NCBI RefSeq assembly: GCF_001590925.1
Contig: NZ_BCTU01000016.1
Coordinates: 1-64,000 of the forward strand
Direction of reading: 5' to 3'
Length of the DNA: 64,000 bases
Origin: Serratia plymuthica NBRC 102599
Lineage (GTDB): Bacteria > Pseudomonadota > Gammaproteobacteria > Enterobacterales > Enterobacteriaceae
Every line of letters starts with the position of its first letter. Position 1 is the stretch's first letter. Shown one piece after another: positions 63,486 through 64,000 of the stretch. The notes under the pieces were generated by a model. It was not told the origin of the DNA. It did no database searches and was given only the letters and a program-made list of their open reading frames with translations. The translations under genes and the position numbers were made by a program.

Positions 63486-64000
63486 ATGCCGCAAAAAATT
63501 GATTTCAACCTGATCTATGCGCTTAATCTGCTGCTTGAAGAGGGGAGCGTAGGAGGGGCTGCAGAAAAGATGAACCTGAGTGCACCGGCGATGAGCCGCA
63601 TTTTGGGGCGGATTCGGCATCAGTTTGATGACCCCATCATGGTCAGAGCCGGTAAAAACCTGGTGCCAACGCCGCGTGCACTGGCACTGAAACGGCAGCT
63701 TAGCGACATCATTGAGCAGGCCACGGCGTTGATTGCGCCAACTGAATCATTTGATCCGCAAGGGTTGGAAAGGACTTTTACCATTCGCGCCAATGACATT
63801 TTTATTGGCGCGTTGGCGGGCGGGTTGTTGGAGACGCTGCGAGAAATGGCGCCCTTGAGCAGCCTGAAGTTTATTGCCGAAAGCGATACTGATGATGATG
63901 CGCTGCGTATGGGGAAAGTGGATCTGGTGATTGGCTCTTCGCGCAACTGGCACCCGGAAATCAAGACTCAGAGCCTGTTCGCCAGCACCTTCCAGGCGCT
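63486..64000 (+). CDS. LysR-family regulator, partial (runs off right edge)
   Basis: The ATG at 63486 follows AAAGGAAAAGC. The first 171 residues show the winged helix DFNLIYALNLLLEEGSVGGAAEKMNLSAPAMSRILGRIRHQFDDPI (about 5-50), PTPRALALKRQL and the start of the effector domain (RTFTIRANDIFIGALAGGLLETL). The C-terminal half is outside the window. It is divergent from the MFS-pump operon, which it most likely regulates. Confidence 0.9.
   Translation, partial: MPQKIDFNLIYALNLLLEEGSVGGAAEKMNLSAPAMSRILGRIRHQFDDPIMVRAGKNLVPTPRALALKRQLSDIIEQATALIAPTESFDPQGLERTFTIRANDIFIGALAGGLLETLREMAPLSSLKFIAESDTDDDALRMGKVDLVIGSSRNWHPEIKTQSLFASTFQA

Overview
The window reads as chromosomal DNA of a gamma-proteobacterium of the order Enterobacterales, most likely Serratia or a close relative. 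This rests on near-E. coli-identical core proteins (RF2, LysRS, XerD, SdhE, YqfA/TrhA), a recognisable 6S RNA, and a serA-fau-ssrS-zapA-ygfB-pepP-ubiH-ubiI-gcvTHP backbone interleaved with genes E. coli lacks at these places. Genus is inference; order is well supported. I saw no insertion sequence, prophage, integrase (other than XerD) or CRISPR array.

Layout. 1-7.5 kb: serine biosynthesis (serA), folate salvage (fau), 6S RNA, zapA, then a rightward ygfB-pepP-ubiH-ubiI run ending in two ubiquinone hydroxylases. 7.6-12.2 kb: a compact leftward four-gene cluster inserted between ubiI and gcvT: a D-2-hydroxyacid dehydrogenase, a lysine-2,3-aminomutase-like radical SAM enzyme, an ATP-grasp ligase and a polytopic MOP/flippase-like membrane protein. 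It looks like a small-molecule biosynthesis and export pathway that I cannot match to a known one, and it is the main candidate for an undescribed system. 12.2-13.0 kb: A+T-rich gene-free DNA shared by the divergent promoters of this cluster and gcvTHP. 13.0-17.6 kb: glycine cleavage genes gcvT, gcvH, gcvP.

17.6-30.7 kb: accessory material: an MDR oxidoreductase, a QseBC/PmrAB-like two-component system divergent from a MipA/OmpV outer-membrane protein with a four-box operator between them, an SDR enzyme, a BrnT/BrnA toxin-antitoxin pair, a GntR-controlled operon (DUF2848 protein, amidase, small alpha/beta-barrel protein, MHS-type transporter), an HD hydrolase, TrhA and a DUF2165 protein. 30.7-36.3 kb: ygfZ, sdhE-ygfX, then creB-creC coupled directly behind ygfX, and creD behind a perfect CreB tag. 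36.3-43.4 kb: fldB, xerD, dsbC, recJ, prfB (with its programmed +1 frameshift), lysS and tRNA-Gly(CCC).

43.4-48.4 kb: a 42-residue membrane protein missed by length cut-offs, a CspA-family gene, a 1.2 kb gene-poor stretch, cbpA-cbpM, an HdeD-like protein and the LysM/LytM lipoprotein YgeR. 48.4-64 kb: a periplasmic flavin/cytochrome c sugar dehydrogenase (three subunits), an Atm1-type ABC exporter, a tautomerase divergent from a LysR regulator, a BetI-like repressor divergent from a BCCT transporter, and a leftward operon encoding an MFS/HlyD/outer-membrane-factor tripartite pump followed by a siderophore-interacting flavoprotein and a universal stress protein. A second LysR gene starts divergently and runs off the right edge.
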